NCBI RefSeq assembly: GCF_017833295.1
Contig: NZ_JAFIBW010000001.1
Coordinates: 2,928,001 to 2,992,000 of the forward strand
DNA length: 64,000 nucleotides
Direction of reading: 5' to 3'
Source: Methylobacterium sp. PvR107
GTDB lineage: Bacteria > Pseudomonadota > Alphaproteobacteria > Rhizobiales > Beijerinckiaceae
Shown here piece after piece: positions 8,834-16,649 of this stretch. Position numbers and translations under genes: made by a program. Position 1 is the stretch's first letter. Each line of letters begins with the position of its first letter. The notes under the pieces were generated by a model that ran no database searches, was not told where the DNA came from, and worked only from the letters and a program-made list of their open reading frames with translations.

Positions 8834-9090
8834 GATACGGCCTCCCTCAAGCTTCCGGCCACCGTTAGGCTCTCGGTTAACTTAAATTGGGTTGGCAGCG
8901 TTCCTGTCGAGAGTTACCGTTACGTCCGATTTCGTACTTTGTAGCGGACAATGCGAAGGTCCGCGAAGTGGCTAAAACAGACCTTCCGCATGACCGCTGA
9001 TGCGCGTCTGGTCCAGCGTCATATTCGATGATCCGGAACGGCTCTGGCGGGTTTGCACGGTGGGGGGTTCAGTCTCACCACGTCCGACCA
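8834..9090. other. Non-coding stretch between crp remnant and DUF6894 fragment
   Basis: No convincing gene. It contains two imperfect stem-loops: GTCCG/CGGAC around 8920-8955 and GCGAAGGTC/GACCTTCCGC around 8951-8990. Confidence 0.4.
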
Positions 9091-9187
9091 ACGCCTTGGT
9101 TCTACTTCCGCCTGCGCTCCCCGAAAGGATTGGAGCGAGATGATTTCGGATTGAAGTTCCCAAGCGTCGAAGCGGCAGCTTCCAAGA
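9091..9187 (+). pseudogene. DUF6894-like gene fragment, cut at the repeat junction
   Basis: The reading frame PWFYFRLRSPKGLERD then FGLKFPSVEAA has the typical N-terminus of the short DUF6894 proteins (about 80 aa), but the frame runs into the inverted integrase copy at 9188 after about 32 residues. The initiation codon position holds ACG instead of ATG. It is useful as a marker that the inverted joint copy at 9188-13659 interrupted, or was joined to, a pre-existing gene. Confidence 0.45.
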
Positions 9188-9615
9188 GTCTGGACCCCTT
9201 CGATCTCCTTCAACCAGCGATCCATCGTCGTGAGGATCGTGGTCTGGCGCGATGAGCCCGCTGGGTGAGCATGATCCTGGCCACTCCGTCGGGATCGTCT
9301 CTGGGGAGGAGAATGAGGAGTAGGGTCCGGGCACTCTCGCCCGGTATCGTCACGGGACCGTCCTGAACCGGTCAGGGCAGCCGCCCAGGCGGGCTCCCAA
9401 CCGTCCGACACGGTTTGCGCACCGATCCACTCCCAGAGCAGCGCCAGCGCGATCCACCGTCGCTCCCGCGCAACAGTCTCGCTTACCGTGTCGAGAGATC
9501 GAACGAGGTGGGTCTGGCCGACCGCGGCGACAAGGTGGGCGGGTACCCTGAGTCGCACGGACCAGCGCCCACGGCGGCATTGCAGATGGTCGGCGCGCCG
9601 CACCGTTAGCCCCAT
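9188..9615 (-). pseudogene. Truncated integrase copy (N-terminal part)
   Basis: Identical to the first 428 coding bases of the integrase at 6615-7940, including the upstream palindrome. It diverges after WLKEIEGVQT and reads on into unrelated sequence to a stop at 9019, so the whole catalytic domain is missing. It cannot be a functional recombinase. Confidence 0.85.
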
Positions 9616-9701
9616 CCCTTCACGGCTACGGTGACACTGTGTCACCAAAGCTGGTCGGACGAAGCGAGAAAAACCCTTTTTTTACAACACTTTAGGGCCA
9701 A

Positions 9702-9720
9702 ATGGCGGAGACGGAGGGAT
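9702..9720 (-). other. Internal attachment core (attP-like), inverted
   Basis: Reverse complement of the 19-bp core. It is flanked on the left by the integrase 5' region reading away and on the right by the replication cassette, which is an attP context and not a tRNA gene: the rest of the tRNA is absent. Confidence 0.85.
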
Positions 9721-9875
9721 GAGCCGCCAGCGGCCAATTCTCCTGCTACGCCAACGATCTCGCTTCCCTCTGCTGGGGTAGCACCGTGCTGGCAGCCGTC
9801 AAGCTTCGTCTTCGCATGGGGATCGTCGTTGGTCGAATATGGTCGTCGTAGATCAGGCTGGCTGACCGAATAATT

Positions 9876-9905
9876 TTGACCTCAGTCAGGGTGGCCTTGG
9901 ATAAG
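9876..9905 (+). promoter_or_regulatory. Candidate promoter of the replication cassette
   Basis: TTGACC (9876-9881) and GATAAG (9900-9905) are 18 bases apart and lie about 50 bases before the structured leader. Judged by eye only; the same sequence is present inverted in the right copy. Confidence 0.35.
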
Positions 9906-9955
9906 TACTCCCAGAGCGCGTTCGGCGCTCAGGCCCCTGGCGGGGGACGGCGTAA

Positions 9956-10058
9956 GCCTGCGACGATAAATACACCGACCGGGCAATACTCTGCCCGGCA
10001 CGCTGTCGCAGGCGTCCGCAATCCCATGACCCGCGAGGTGCCGCCACCCCTCGCGGGT
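9956..10058 (+). promoter_or_regulatory. Structured leader: nested stem-loop plus second hairpin
   Basis: GCCTGCGAC (9956-9964) pairs with GTCGCAGGC (10005-10013) and encloses CCGGGCA/TGCCCGG (9979-9985/9992-9998, loop ATACTC). A second perfect hairpin, ACCCGCGAGG/CCTCGCGGGT (10029-10038/10049-10058), follows and ends 22 bases before the helicase ATG. The AGGGATTG ribosome-binding region lies just after it. The layout resembles plasmid copy-number leaders or an antisense-RNA target. The mirrored copy is at 45287-45389. Confidence 0.5.
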
Positions 10059-10080
10059 TGTTCATTAAAGGGATTGCAAA

Positions 10081-10581
10081 ATGACCATCCATTACTTCGA
10101 CGCGCTGGCGGGCGCCGGCAAAACCCGAGCACTGGCTCGATATGCTGACCGCTGCGCCCGGCGCGGCCTCAAGGTTCTCATCGTCCAGCCGACCCAGCAC
10201 CTCATCGACAAGACGCTCTCCGACGAGCTTCTGCCCCTCGACCCGACCTATCCCTGCCGTGCCATCCACGGTGGCACGGTGCTCCGCGGTGCCTCGCCGG
10301 TCGGGGCGATCGTCGCCCACTTCCGGGATGCCGAGCCGGGCCAGGGTGAGGTCCTGCTCATCACGCACGCCGCGCTGATGCGTGCCCCCTACCTGCACAA
10401 GAAGGGTGACTGGCACCTCACCATGGACGAGGTCCCGCAGGTGGACGTGTTCGAGGACTTGCCGCTGCCAGACACGGGGCACCTGTTCCTGCCCCACCTC
10501 GACTTCCTGCCCGAGGGGCCGGTCTACGGTCGCCTCGACCCGTTCATCGCGGATCGGGCCACGATCGAGGAGGTCGCGTGA
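10081..10581 (+). CDS. Helicase N-terminal half (Walker A/B), replication cassette, left copy
   Basis: 166 aa. It starts at once with a P-loop (FDALAGAGKTRALA, K14/T15) and carries a Walker B-like MDEV at residues 115-118, then stops. The remaining helicase motifs appear in the next gene, whose start overlaps this stop (TGATG at 10579-10583). Together they look like one SF1/SF2-type helicase split into two coupled polypeptides, as the first part of a plasmid-like helicase-primase. An identical copy occurs at 44764-45264. The split could be ancestral, because both copies share it. Confidence 0.6.
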   Translation: MTIHYFDALAGAGKTRALARYADRCARRGLKVLIVQPTQHLIDKTLSDELLPLDPTYPCRAIHGGTVLRGASPVGAIVAHFRDAEPGQGEVLLITHAALMRAPYLHKKGDWHLTMDEVPQVDVFEDLPLPDTGHLFLPHLDFLPEGPVYGRLDPFIADRATIEEVA

Positions 10582-12755
10582 TGAGCCTCGATAAGATCGC
10601 TCGCAACCAGTACGGAGACGCTCTCTACGCTGTCCTCGGGCCGCTCGCCCACCGGATCGCCTCCGAGGACTGGGATGTCTACGCCAAGCAGGCCGAGTTC
10701 GAGCGCCTGCGCCGAGGTGAGAAGACCGACGCCTCCCTCGTCACCTACTCGCTGCTCAAACCCTCGCTTCTGAGCGGCTTCGCCACGGTCACGATCGCCT
10801 CGGCCTGTATGACGGAGACGACTCTGTTCCGGCTGTGGTCGGCGATGGGAGCCACGATGAAGCCGGTGGGTGCGGGTCTGCGCAAGGATCTGCGCTACAC
10901 CGAGCACGAGCACGGCGACCGGATCACCATCTACTTCGCCAGCCACGAGGCGTGGTCGAAGCGCTTCCGCGATCGTGCCGTGGAGGATGCGACGGGCGCC
11001 GAGGTGCGGATCCTGGACCGGATCCGGCAGGCGATCGCCAATCTGATTGGGGACGAGCCCTTCGTCTGGATGGGCAACAAAGACCTCGATGACGGCTTCT
11101 TCGGGCTGGCCAAGGCCGAGCGCTTGCCCAACACGCCCCATGGCCTGAACACCTACCAGGGCTACCACGCCGTCGTGGTGCTCTCTGCCCTCAACCCGCC
11201 GCCCGCGCACTTCCACTTCATGGAAGCGCATGGCGTCTCCGGCGAGGAGTTGCGCACCGGCTGCTATCGGACGGCCGTCTATCAGGCGGTGATGCGCTGC
11301 TCGATCCGCAACCCGGCCGATACGACGCCCAAGCGGGTCGTCGTCATGGATCGGGATACGGCCGAGTGGTTGGGGGCCCTGTTCCCCGGCGCCGCGGTGG
11401 TGCCGCTGCCGGGGCTCGGAGCGCTGCCGAGCAAGGGCAAAGCCGGGCGCCCGCGCCAGCACGCCGACGCCGCGGCCAAGACCAGGGCATACCGGGACGT
11501 GCAGGCGCGCAAGCTCTTGGCGCAACTCGACTTGATCAACGGGACGTCGCTCATCTGCGCGAGCTACCCGCTCCTTGCCGAGCAGGTCCGAGGCGAGATG
11601 CGTGAGTTCGTGCGTGACGATATCCCCTCTAAGGAAGGGGAATACGTCACGCCGTTGCCTGCGGCTTCGGCCACGACGTGCGGCACGGCCTACCTGTCGA
11701 AGTACGACTCGATGCCGTTCGAGCACTTCATCCACTACGACGACGACGGCTTCATCGCGGAACTGCGGGACCTGCATGACCGGCGGGTCCTCAAGGAGGA
11801 ATCGGGCATGTTCTCCCCGGCCCACTTCGATCCGTCGAAGGCGGCCGACAACGGCCGCGGGCTGGACAACATCGTCCACCTGCGCGGCATCTGGCTCGAC
11901 AACGACGGCGGCGACCTCACTCATGCCGCCTTCGCCGACCTGTTCCCGTACCTGCGCATCGTGGTCTGGAACACGGCCTCGTCCACGGCGGCGGCGCCGC
12001 GCTGGCGCGCGTTCATCCCGACGACCTACGCCTACTCGCTCGACGTGTTGGCGCTGATCATGGCGCAGATCGTCAAGGTGCTGAACCGGGAGGGCTACTG
12101 GGGCAAGAAGCAGTTGGAGAAGCAGGCCAAGCGCTCGAACACCAAGCCGGGCCTCTGCCACGGCTTCGACGAGGGCAAGTTCAACGGCGCCGCGATGTTC
12201 TACCTGCCTGTCCAGGCCCGGGTCGCGGAGGACTCGTTCTTCATCGACTACGGCGCGGACAATCCGAAGCGCGGCCCCCTCGATCTGCATGCCTGGATCG
12301 AGCACTGCATCCTCGACCTTCGCCCGGAGCCCGAACCGGTGCGATCGGAGAAGGTCATCGCCCTGCCGGTGCCCGCGATCGCCCCTGCCCAGACGTCCGC
12401 GCCGGCCGTCAAGAAGCGTCAGGTCAGCGTTAAGCTCCAGGCTGCGCGCGATGCCATTGCTGCTCGGGACGCACATCTCGGTGCCGATCGTCGCGCGGCC
12501 CTGATCGAGAAGGCAGTCCAAGACTGGCGAATGACCCCACGGGGCTCGGGGCATGCGGCCTTCTTCAAGCTCGCCGCGGCCCTCAATCGGGCTGGTGTCG
12601 ACCTGGGTGGGATCCAGGACAAGCTCTGGGAGGAAGCTGCCTACGGCAACTCGCCCCGGGAGCGTCGGGGTGAGATCAAGGACATCCTGAAGAGCCTTGG
12701 CCGTCGTGGGACCCTGGCGGGTGGATCTGCCCGGTCGAACCACTGGTGGAACTGA
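10581..12755 (+). CDS. Replication protein: helicase C-terminal part plus primase-like domain (left, intact copy)
   Basis: 724 aa. Residues 1 to about 250 continue a helicase, with a motif VI-like segment VYQAVMRCSIRNP. From about 370 the sequence resembles archaeo-eukaryotic-type primases: WLDNDGGD with D440/D442 as possible metal ligands, then VVWNTASSTAAAPRWRAFIP (about 458-477), the pattern of plasmid and phage primases (T-S-x-T...PRWR..IP). The C-terminal third is Ala/Arg-rich and helical. It is predicted to replicate the circular form of the island. The ATG at 10581 overlaps the upstream stop. The right copy is broken by an IS. Confidence 0.6.
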   Translation: MSLDKIARNQYGDALYAVLGPLAHRIASEDWDVYAKQAEFERLRRGEKTDASLVTYSLLKPSLLSGFATVTIASACMTETTLFRLWSAMGATMKPVGAGLRKDLRYTEHEHGDRITIYFASHEAWSKRFRDRAVEDATGAEVRILDRIRQAIANLIGDEPFVWMGNKDLDDGFFGLAKAERLPNTPHGLNTYQGYHAVVVLSALNPPPAHFHFMEAHGVSGEELRTGCYRTAVYQAVMRCSIRNPADTTPKRVVVMDRDTAEWLGALFPGAAVVPLPGLGALPSKGKAGRPRQHADAAAKTRAYRDVQARKLLAQLDLINGTSLICASYPLLAEQVRGEMREFVRDDIPSKEGEYVTPLPAASATTCGTAYLSKYDSMPFEHFIHYDDDGFIAELRDLHDRRVLKEESGMFSPAHFDPSKAADNGRGLDNIVHLRGIWLDNDGGDLTHAAFADLFPYLRIVVWNTASSTAAAPRWRAFIPTTYAYSLDVLALIMAQIVKVLNREGYWGKKQLEKQAKRSNTKPGLCHGFDEGKFNGAAMFYLPVQARVAEDSFFIDYGADNPKRGPLDLHAWIEHCILDLRPEPEPVRSEKVIALPVPAIAPAQTSAPAVKKRQVSVKLQAARDAIAARDAHLGADRRAALIEKAVQDWRMTPRGSGHAAFFKLAAALNRAGVDLGGIQDKLWEEAAYGNSPRERRGEIKDILKSLGRRGTLAGGSARSNHWWN

Positions 12756-12777
12756 CCCTGCCGGCATGAACATCGGC

Positions 12778-12807
12778 GACGGTCCGGAGGATGATCTCCG
12801 GACCGTC
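12778..12807. terminator. Perfect 12-bp hairpin between convergent genes
   Basis: GACGGTCCGGAG and CTCCGGACCGTC form a perfect stem with a six-base loop (GATGAT), between the end of the replication gene and the end of the resolvase gene. There is no T-run, so a bidirectional terminator is likely but not certain. The mirrored copy is at 41217-41246. Confidence 0.5.
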
Positions 12808-12808
12808 A

Positions 12809-13435
12809 TCAAGCTGCGGCGGTGATCGTCTTCGGATCCTGGGGAGCGGTCATCGCCGCATGCACGCGCTGAACGGTCGAAACGCCTATGCCGGTCCGGC
12901 GTGCCGTCTCCCGGATCCCGACCCCGGCTGCCAGCATCGCGCGGATCGCCTCGGCCTTCCCGGCTTCCAGTGGAGGCCGCCCGAGGCGGGTGCCCTTGGC
13001 CCTGGTGCGTTCGAGCCCGGCCATGACGCGCGAGCGGATCAGCGACCGCTCGAACTCCGCAAACACCCCCAGCATCTGGAACATCATCCGCCCGCCCGGC
13101 GTGCTCGTGTCGAGGGCCTGCTGGTGCAGGAACAGATCGACGCCCCGTCCCTGAAGCTCACCCAGCAGGTTGATGAGGTTCGGCAGGGACCGCCCCAACC
13201 GGTCGACGCTCCAGGCAGCAACCAGATCGACCTCGCGCCGGGTCACCGCCTTGAGCAGCGCGTCGAGCCCCGGCCTACGATCCCGACCCTTGGACCCGGA
13301 GATGCCGTCGTCGCTGAAGATCGCCGTGACGTTCCACCCTGACCGGGCAGCGACCTCGTGGAGCGCGCGGATCTGGTTCTCCGTGGTCTGGCCATCGGCC
13401 GTGGAGACCCGGACGTAGAAGGCGACGCGCTTCAT
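12809..13435 (-). CDS. Serine recombinase (resolvase/invertase), left copy
   Basis: 208 aa, complete. It has the N-terminal catalytic domain with Ser11 in FYVRVSTADGQ, the conserved WSVDRLGRSLPNL segment, the MMFQMLGVFAEFERSLIRSR helix, and a C-terminal helix-turn-helix (GIRETARRTGIGVSTVQRV). Size and order fit resolvases of plasmids and Tn3-like elements, which resolve multimers or invert segments. An identical gene lies at 40589-41215. A symmetric GTTCAAC-GTTGAAC site lies about 270 bases upstream of the start in both copies. Confidence 0.85.
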   Translation of the reverse strand: MKRVAFYVRVSTADGQTTENQIRALHEVAARSGWNVTAIFSDDGISGSKGRDRRPGLDALLKAVTRREVDLVAAWSVDRLGRSLPNLINLLGELQGRGVDLFLHQQALDTSTPGGRMMFQMLGVFAEFERSLIRSRVMAGLERTRAKGTRLGRPPLEAGKAEAIRAMLAAGVGIRETARRTGIGVSTVQRVHAAMTAPQDPKTITAAA

Positions 13436-13704
13436 CCCCTCGACGGTGCCACAGGCCGCCGAGCCGTCAAGCGAAGGGTGATCCAGAACCAGATGGTTCC
13501 GGGACAGGCTGGAATGAGAGCCGCGCCGAAGGGGAAATGAGGGTCGGAAACGAGAGGGTTTTTGGGACAGGGGGGTGAGGGTGAGGAACGGTAGGGGCGA
13601 AGAGCCGTGGGAAGGCCGAGGTCGGAACGGTGACAGACGACGGGTTCATCGTCACCGGCAAGGTCAGACGCAGCGCCGACGGTGCGGACCTGCCCGGGAG
13701 CCAC

Positions 13705-13719
13705 GTTCAACCGTTGAAC
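13705..13719. other. Palindrome near left repeat boundary (candidate recombination or operator site)
   Basis: GTTCAACCGTTGAAC, two seven-base arms around a central C. It lies 46 bases beyond the end of the inverted repeat; the mirror-image site is at 40303-40317, although the sequence between repeat end and palindrome differs. Confidence 0.4.
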
Positions 13720-13731
13720 ATCGGAAGCCCT

Positions 13732-14439
13732 TCAGCCGTGCCATCTGAGGCGGAAGTGCACTTCGTCCTTGGCCGACGGAAGATCCACGATGGCCATTCC
13801 CGTAGGTTTCGCTACCGACTTAAGCTCGTGAAGCTCTCCTCCGTGCTCGTCGAGCCACTCCTTGATCTCGCCTATAACCGATAAAGCGGGCGCCAGTGGG
13901 AAAGCGACGATATGAGTACCAATGCCGTCTGGCTTCCTCCGCGAAAGTGATCGCTTCCCTGTCGCGATCTCCTGTGGCGAGAAAGCCATTGTATCAACGT
14001 AAGCAGGTGTGCTCCGCTGCTCGGCGGCAAATCTCTCCAAAAACTCGCTACCCGTTCGCGCCGGATAGTTGCCACTTCCGGTCCATCCGCATGCTTTTGC
14101 TACTTTTGTAAGCAGCGTTCGGCCCTTGTCGGAAAGAAAATACAGCTTCCTTGTGCCGTGTCTTGGGTCTACAATGTCTTCGATCAAATTGAGGCCCGGC
14201 TTCCCAAACCTATCAGTCCGACCAAGACCTAGAAGTATACGCTGAGCACTTGACGTTCGTAGTCCGCTCGCACGCTCAATCGCGGAAAGCGGCTGAGCTT
14301 CCTGCTCCGCCACGCAGAGCAGAACCTGCACCCAACTCGCCGACAAATCCATCACCCCCGTCTCCGCTCGCAGCACCTCGTTTGCTCGACGCAGGGCTGC
14401 GACCCTCGCTTTGGGCTCCTCTTCGAGGATGGCGGTCAT
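13732..14439 (-). CDS. Winged-helix (MarR-like) DNA-binding protein
   Basis: 235 aa from ATG 14439, preceded by GGGAGAG. Residues about 30-115 form a MarR-type winged helix (QVLLCVAEQEAQPLSAIERA, RTSSAQRILLGLGR) with the beta-hairpin wing (DPRHGTRKLYFLSDKG). The remaining 120 residues are an uncharacterised C-terminal domain, so it is longer than ordinary MarR proteins. It is divergent from the operon beginning at 14627 and may regulate it. The longer frame to 14508 lacks a better start. Confidence 0.6.
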   Translation of the reverse strand: MTAILEEEPKARVAALRRANEVLRAETGVMDLSASWVQVLLCVAEQEAQPLSAIERASGLRTSSAQRILLGLGRTDRFGKPGLNLIEDIVDPRHGTRKLYFLSDKGRTLLTKVAKACGWTGSGNYPARTGSEFLERFAAEQRSTPAYVDTMAFSPQEIATGKRSLSRRKPDGIGTHIVAFPLAPALSVIGEIKEWLDEHGGELHELKSVAKPTGMAIVDLPSAKDEVHFRLRWHG

Positions 14440-14626
14440 GCTCACTCTCCCGATCGCAATTGCTAACCTGCAACGCCTGTTGACGTAGCCAAAAAACAGC
14501 CCTAACACAAGCTCGTCCCTGGCGGCTGCCGGCTGACCTGCGGCGCAGACCTTCTACAGAATAGCTTCCAAAAGCCTTCTGCCGAGAGCGGCGGAAGTGC
14601 CTCCTCTATTGAGTGAGCCCGACGCT

Positions 14627-15415
14627 ATGGCCGACCAACTTACCCAGGAAGCAGCTTTCTCCATCGAACACGCCTCGATTAACCATCATGTCAACGCCGA
14701 CAGCGCCGCGACCTCAGCGAGTCTCATCGCGGAGGCAGACAAACTGTGGAGCGATTTGCTTGCGATGCAGGAGAATCAGCCTGAGCAGAGGGCTGACTGT
14801 GCCAAGCGGCTGATTGGGACGATTTACGAATTGCACCGCAATATCAGTCCGCATCGAGATCTTTACAGGGTTTTCCTGAATGAGCGCGGCGTCGAAGCCA
14901 GCAAGAGTCTGAACCCGTATCACGCGACAGCACGAGCGGTCATGGAGCGGAATGGCGCCAAGAAGGTACGGTCGCTCTGCACCCATTACGCTCAGGCCTG
15001 CCATGTGCTGGATGGAGCAGCGGTCAAGCCCGGCGCCGCTGTTCAATGGTTGAACGAACCGTTCGATACAGGAACCGGCGGCCGTTCTCTGACTGGGCTT
15101 GGGAAGACGAAGCATCTTTGGAGCTTGACGCCTCAGGGTAAGAAGCAGCGTCAGGATAAGAGATCGAAGATGCTTAGCAATGCCGCAAATTTTTTGACCA
15201 ACACCGTGGAGTCGGGCAAAGGCCGACTGGACGAGGCTATGTTTGCAGTTGATGATACTGCCATCGCTGAGGGCGCCAGGGCAGTTGCCCTAGTCGAAAT
15301 CGCTGACGGCTCGGTCACAGTCCTGAACGTCTTGACTACAGACTTGGTCAAGGCCGCTGCGGCGGTCCGGGTGTGCCAAAAACCGACCGGGAAAGAAGCT
15401 CATCGGGCAAAATGA
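14627..15415 (+). CDS. Hypothetical protein, first gene of ART-like operon
   Basis: 262 aa from ATG 14627 (MADQLTQEA). It is largely helical, with no recognised catalytic motif; one Trp-containing core segment reads GAAVQWLNEPF and a basic patch reads GKKQRQDKRSK. Base composition is less GC-biased than the backbone. A GTG/ATG choice at 14597 or 14627 cannot be settled. The stop overlaps the ATG of the next small frame (ATGA at 15412-15415), so the three genes 14627-16336 look like one operon. Confidence 0.5.
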   Translation: MADQLTQEAAFSIEHASINHHVNADSAATSASLIAEADKLWSDLLAMQENQPEQRADCAKRLIGTIYELHRNISPHRDLYRVFLNERGVEASKSLNPYHATARAVMERNGAKKVRSLCTHYAQACHVLDGAAVKPGAAVQWLNEPFDTGTGGRSLTGLGKTKHLWSLTPQGKKQRQDKRSKMLSNAANFLTNTVESGKGRLDEAMFAVDDTAIAEGARAVALVEIADGSVTVLNVLTTDLVKAAAAVRVCQKPTGKEAHRAK

Positions 15416-15648
15416 GTGAGTCGCGGCTTAAACCCTTCGTAGTCGAGGCTCGATCCGAACGGCGCAAACGGATGAGCGGGGTCGGATTGTCGGAGAACGG
15501 GCGCGAGAAACTGGCCGAGTAGATCGGCTCGAAAAACGCCAGCATCCTTATCGACCCGAAAGTAGACGACGTTGATCGAATCTATCGCACCGCAGAGAAC
15601 GGAAGAGCTACAGGCGATGCTCATCTATATTTCGAGAACCGCCTATGA
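15412..15648 (+). pseudogene. Small ORF interrupted by an amber codon
   Basis: The ATG overlaps the previous stop (ATGA). The frame encodes 36 residues (SRLKPFVVEARSERRKR..NGREKLAE), meets TAG at 15520-15522, and then continues open for 41 more codons (IGSKNASILIDP..ENRL) to TGA at 15646-15648, overlapping the next gene's start. The sequence on both sides of the TAG looks coding, and CAG to TAG would explain the stop. If intact it would be a 78-aa protein in the position typical of an antitoxin. Confidence 0.45.
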
Positions 15649-16336
15649 CATACTGTGCAGGGAAGGATATGGAAACATTTACAGTGCTGCCCAATTTATC
15701 GACCCATTGAATTTCCTTGTTCAGGACAATTCAGACAAAAGCGCAGATGAACTTCAGAGAATTGCTTCCACCCTCACACCGGGTAGTCTGCACAACAATG
15801 ATTTCCTTTATCGCATAGCTATGTCGGTGATTGATTCTCCATGTTCGAAGCTGCGGGCCGCAATCATCGCCAGAACTTGGGGCGGCGGTAAGTTTGGATT
15901 TCAGCACATGCCTGATCCAAAGACCACGAACGAAGATGACTATGAATTTGAAGGCGATATGTTGCTCTACAATCTTGGCAAAGTTCGACCCGAAGATGTT
16001 CTGGTCGGCAAAGATCGCGCGTTCTATGATGCGCTGCCTGAGCGCTTCACGGTATATCGCGGTGGTTACGGGGTCCCGCCAAACATGATCGGCCTCGGCG
16101 TCTGCTGGACCACAAGTAGAGATGTAGCGGAATGGTTTGCCCGTAGAGGAGTCGGGCGCGACGATGCTCCTATCATTCTGTCCGCAAGGGTTCGGAAGAG
16201 CGATGTCCTCTTAGCTTTCGCTACTGAGCATGAGGTTGCGCTCAGGCCTGCGCGGTGGCGTCAATTAAGATGCCGGAGGCAGACAAACCGGAATTGCCGG
16301 CCTCAGTTCGACTGGCAGCCTGCCAATCCCGCTTAG
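15617..16336 (+). CDS. ADP-ribosyltransferase-like protein (candidate toxin)
   Basis: 239 aa. The C-terminal half carries a pattern like the R-S-E class of ADP-ribosyltransferases: R148 in FTVYRGG, the STS-like W164-TTSRDVAEWFA segment, and the E204-H-E206-VAL motif ending the fold after RVRKSDVLLAFAT. The N-terminal 130 residues are AT-richer and unknown. Such proteins use NAD to modify a target and often serve as toxins or phage-defence effectors. The tail after EVAL is Arg/Gln-rich and could reflect a frameshift. No search was possible, so the fold call is inference from motif spacing. Confidence 0.5.
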   Translation: MLIYISRTAYDILCREGYGNIYSAAQFIDPLNFLVQDNSDKSADELQRIASTLTPGSLHNNDFLYRIAMSVIDSPCSKLRAAIIARTWGGGKFGFQHMPDPKTTNEDDYEFEGDMLLYNLGKVRPEDVLVGKDRAFYDALPERFTVYRGGYGVPPNMIGLGVCWTTSRDVAEWFARRGVGRDDAPIILSARVRKSDVLLAFATEHEVALRPARWRQLRCRRQTNRNCRPQFDWQPANPA

Positions 16337-16649
16337 GCGTGCGAGCCTTGGCGGCCGAGTTCGAAATCCTGCCAACCCAGCGGGCCGAGATCACGATCAG
16401 ACTACCAGCAGAAGTCGCGCCGATCGTCTGCGTGTATCAGAGTCCCAGCATAGTGGTGCACGATTGACGCGCCGTCGTCCGCACTCCTGGCCATGGCCGT
16501 ATGGGCTACAATTTGGGGTGGGGGTGTCTCATATGGATAGTGATTATCATCGATAATCAGATGTTTGGTGAACAAGGCCAATAGACAGGGCGTCGCAGGG
16601 TGCCGGCAAATAAGGCAAAGTCCACTCAAGTTTAAGACGTGTCACCTTC
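16337..16649. other. Intergenic region with an AT-rich palindrome
   Basis: No convincing gene. TGATTATC/GATAATCA (16541-16548/16552-16559) is a perfect eight-base inverted repeat with three-base spacer, Fur-box-like in composition, but no gene starts just after it. Confidence 0.35.

Larger units (their letters stand above)
9188..13659. repeat. Inverted internal copy of the island's joined ends (attP region)
   Basis: Positions 9188-9720 are the reverse complement of 6510-7042 (533 bp, base-for-base where compared), and 9702-13659 the reverse complement of 40365-45643 once the IS3 insertion and one 3-bp target copy are removed. The two matches overlap exactly over the 19-bp core at 9702-9720. 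That order, integrase 5' end - core - replication cassette - resolvase, is what circularisation of the island would create, but reversed. All proteins encoded in both copies appear identical, so the event is recent or homogenised by gene conversion. Confidence 0.9.

Noticed and set aside
9702..9720. Second or third tRNA-Ser gene at the core copies (9702-9720 and 45625-45643)
   Set aside because: Only the last 18 bases of the tRNA are present there; the anticodon arm and 5' acceptor strand are missing.
10524..12812. Long minus-strand ORF (762 codons) opposite the replication gene, with a partner at 43421-44821
   Set aside because: It is the antisense frame of a GC-rich gene: Arg/Gly/His-rich, without domains, and it mirrors the codon structure of the real gene on the plus strand.
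15041..15055. GTTCAATGGTTGAAC as a third resolvase-associated palindrome
   Set aside because: It lies inside a coding region (VQWLNEP) and has a different centre; with no repeat boundary nearby it is most simply explained by codon sequence.
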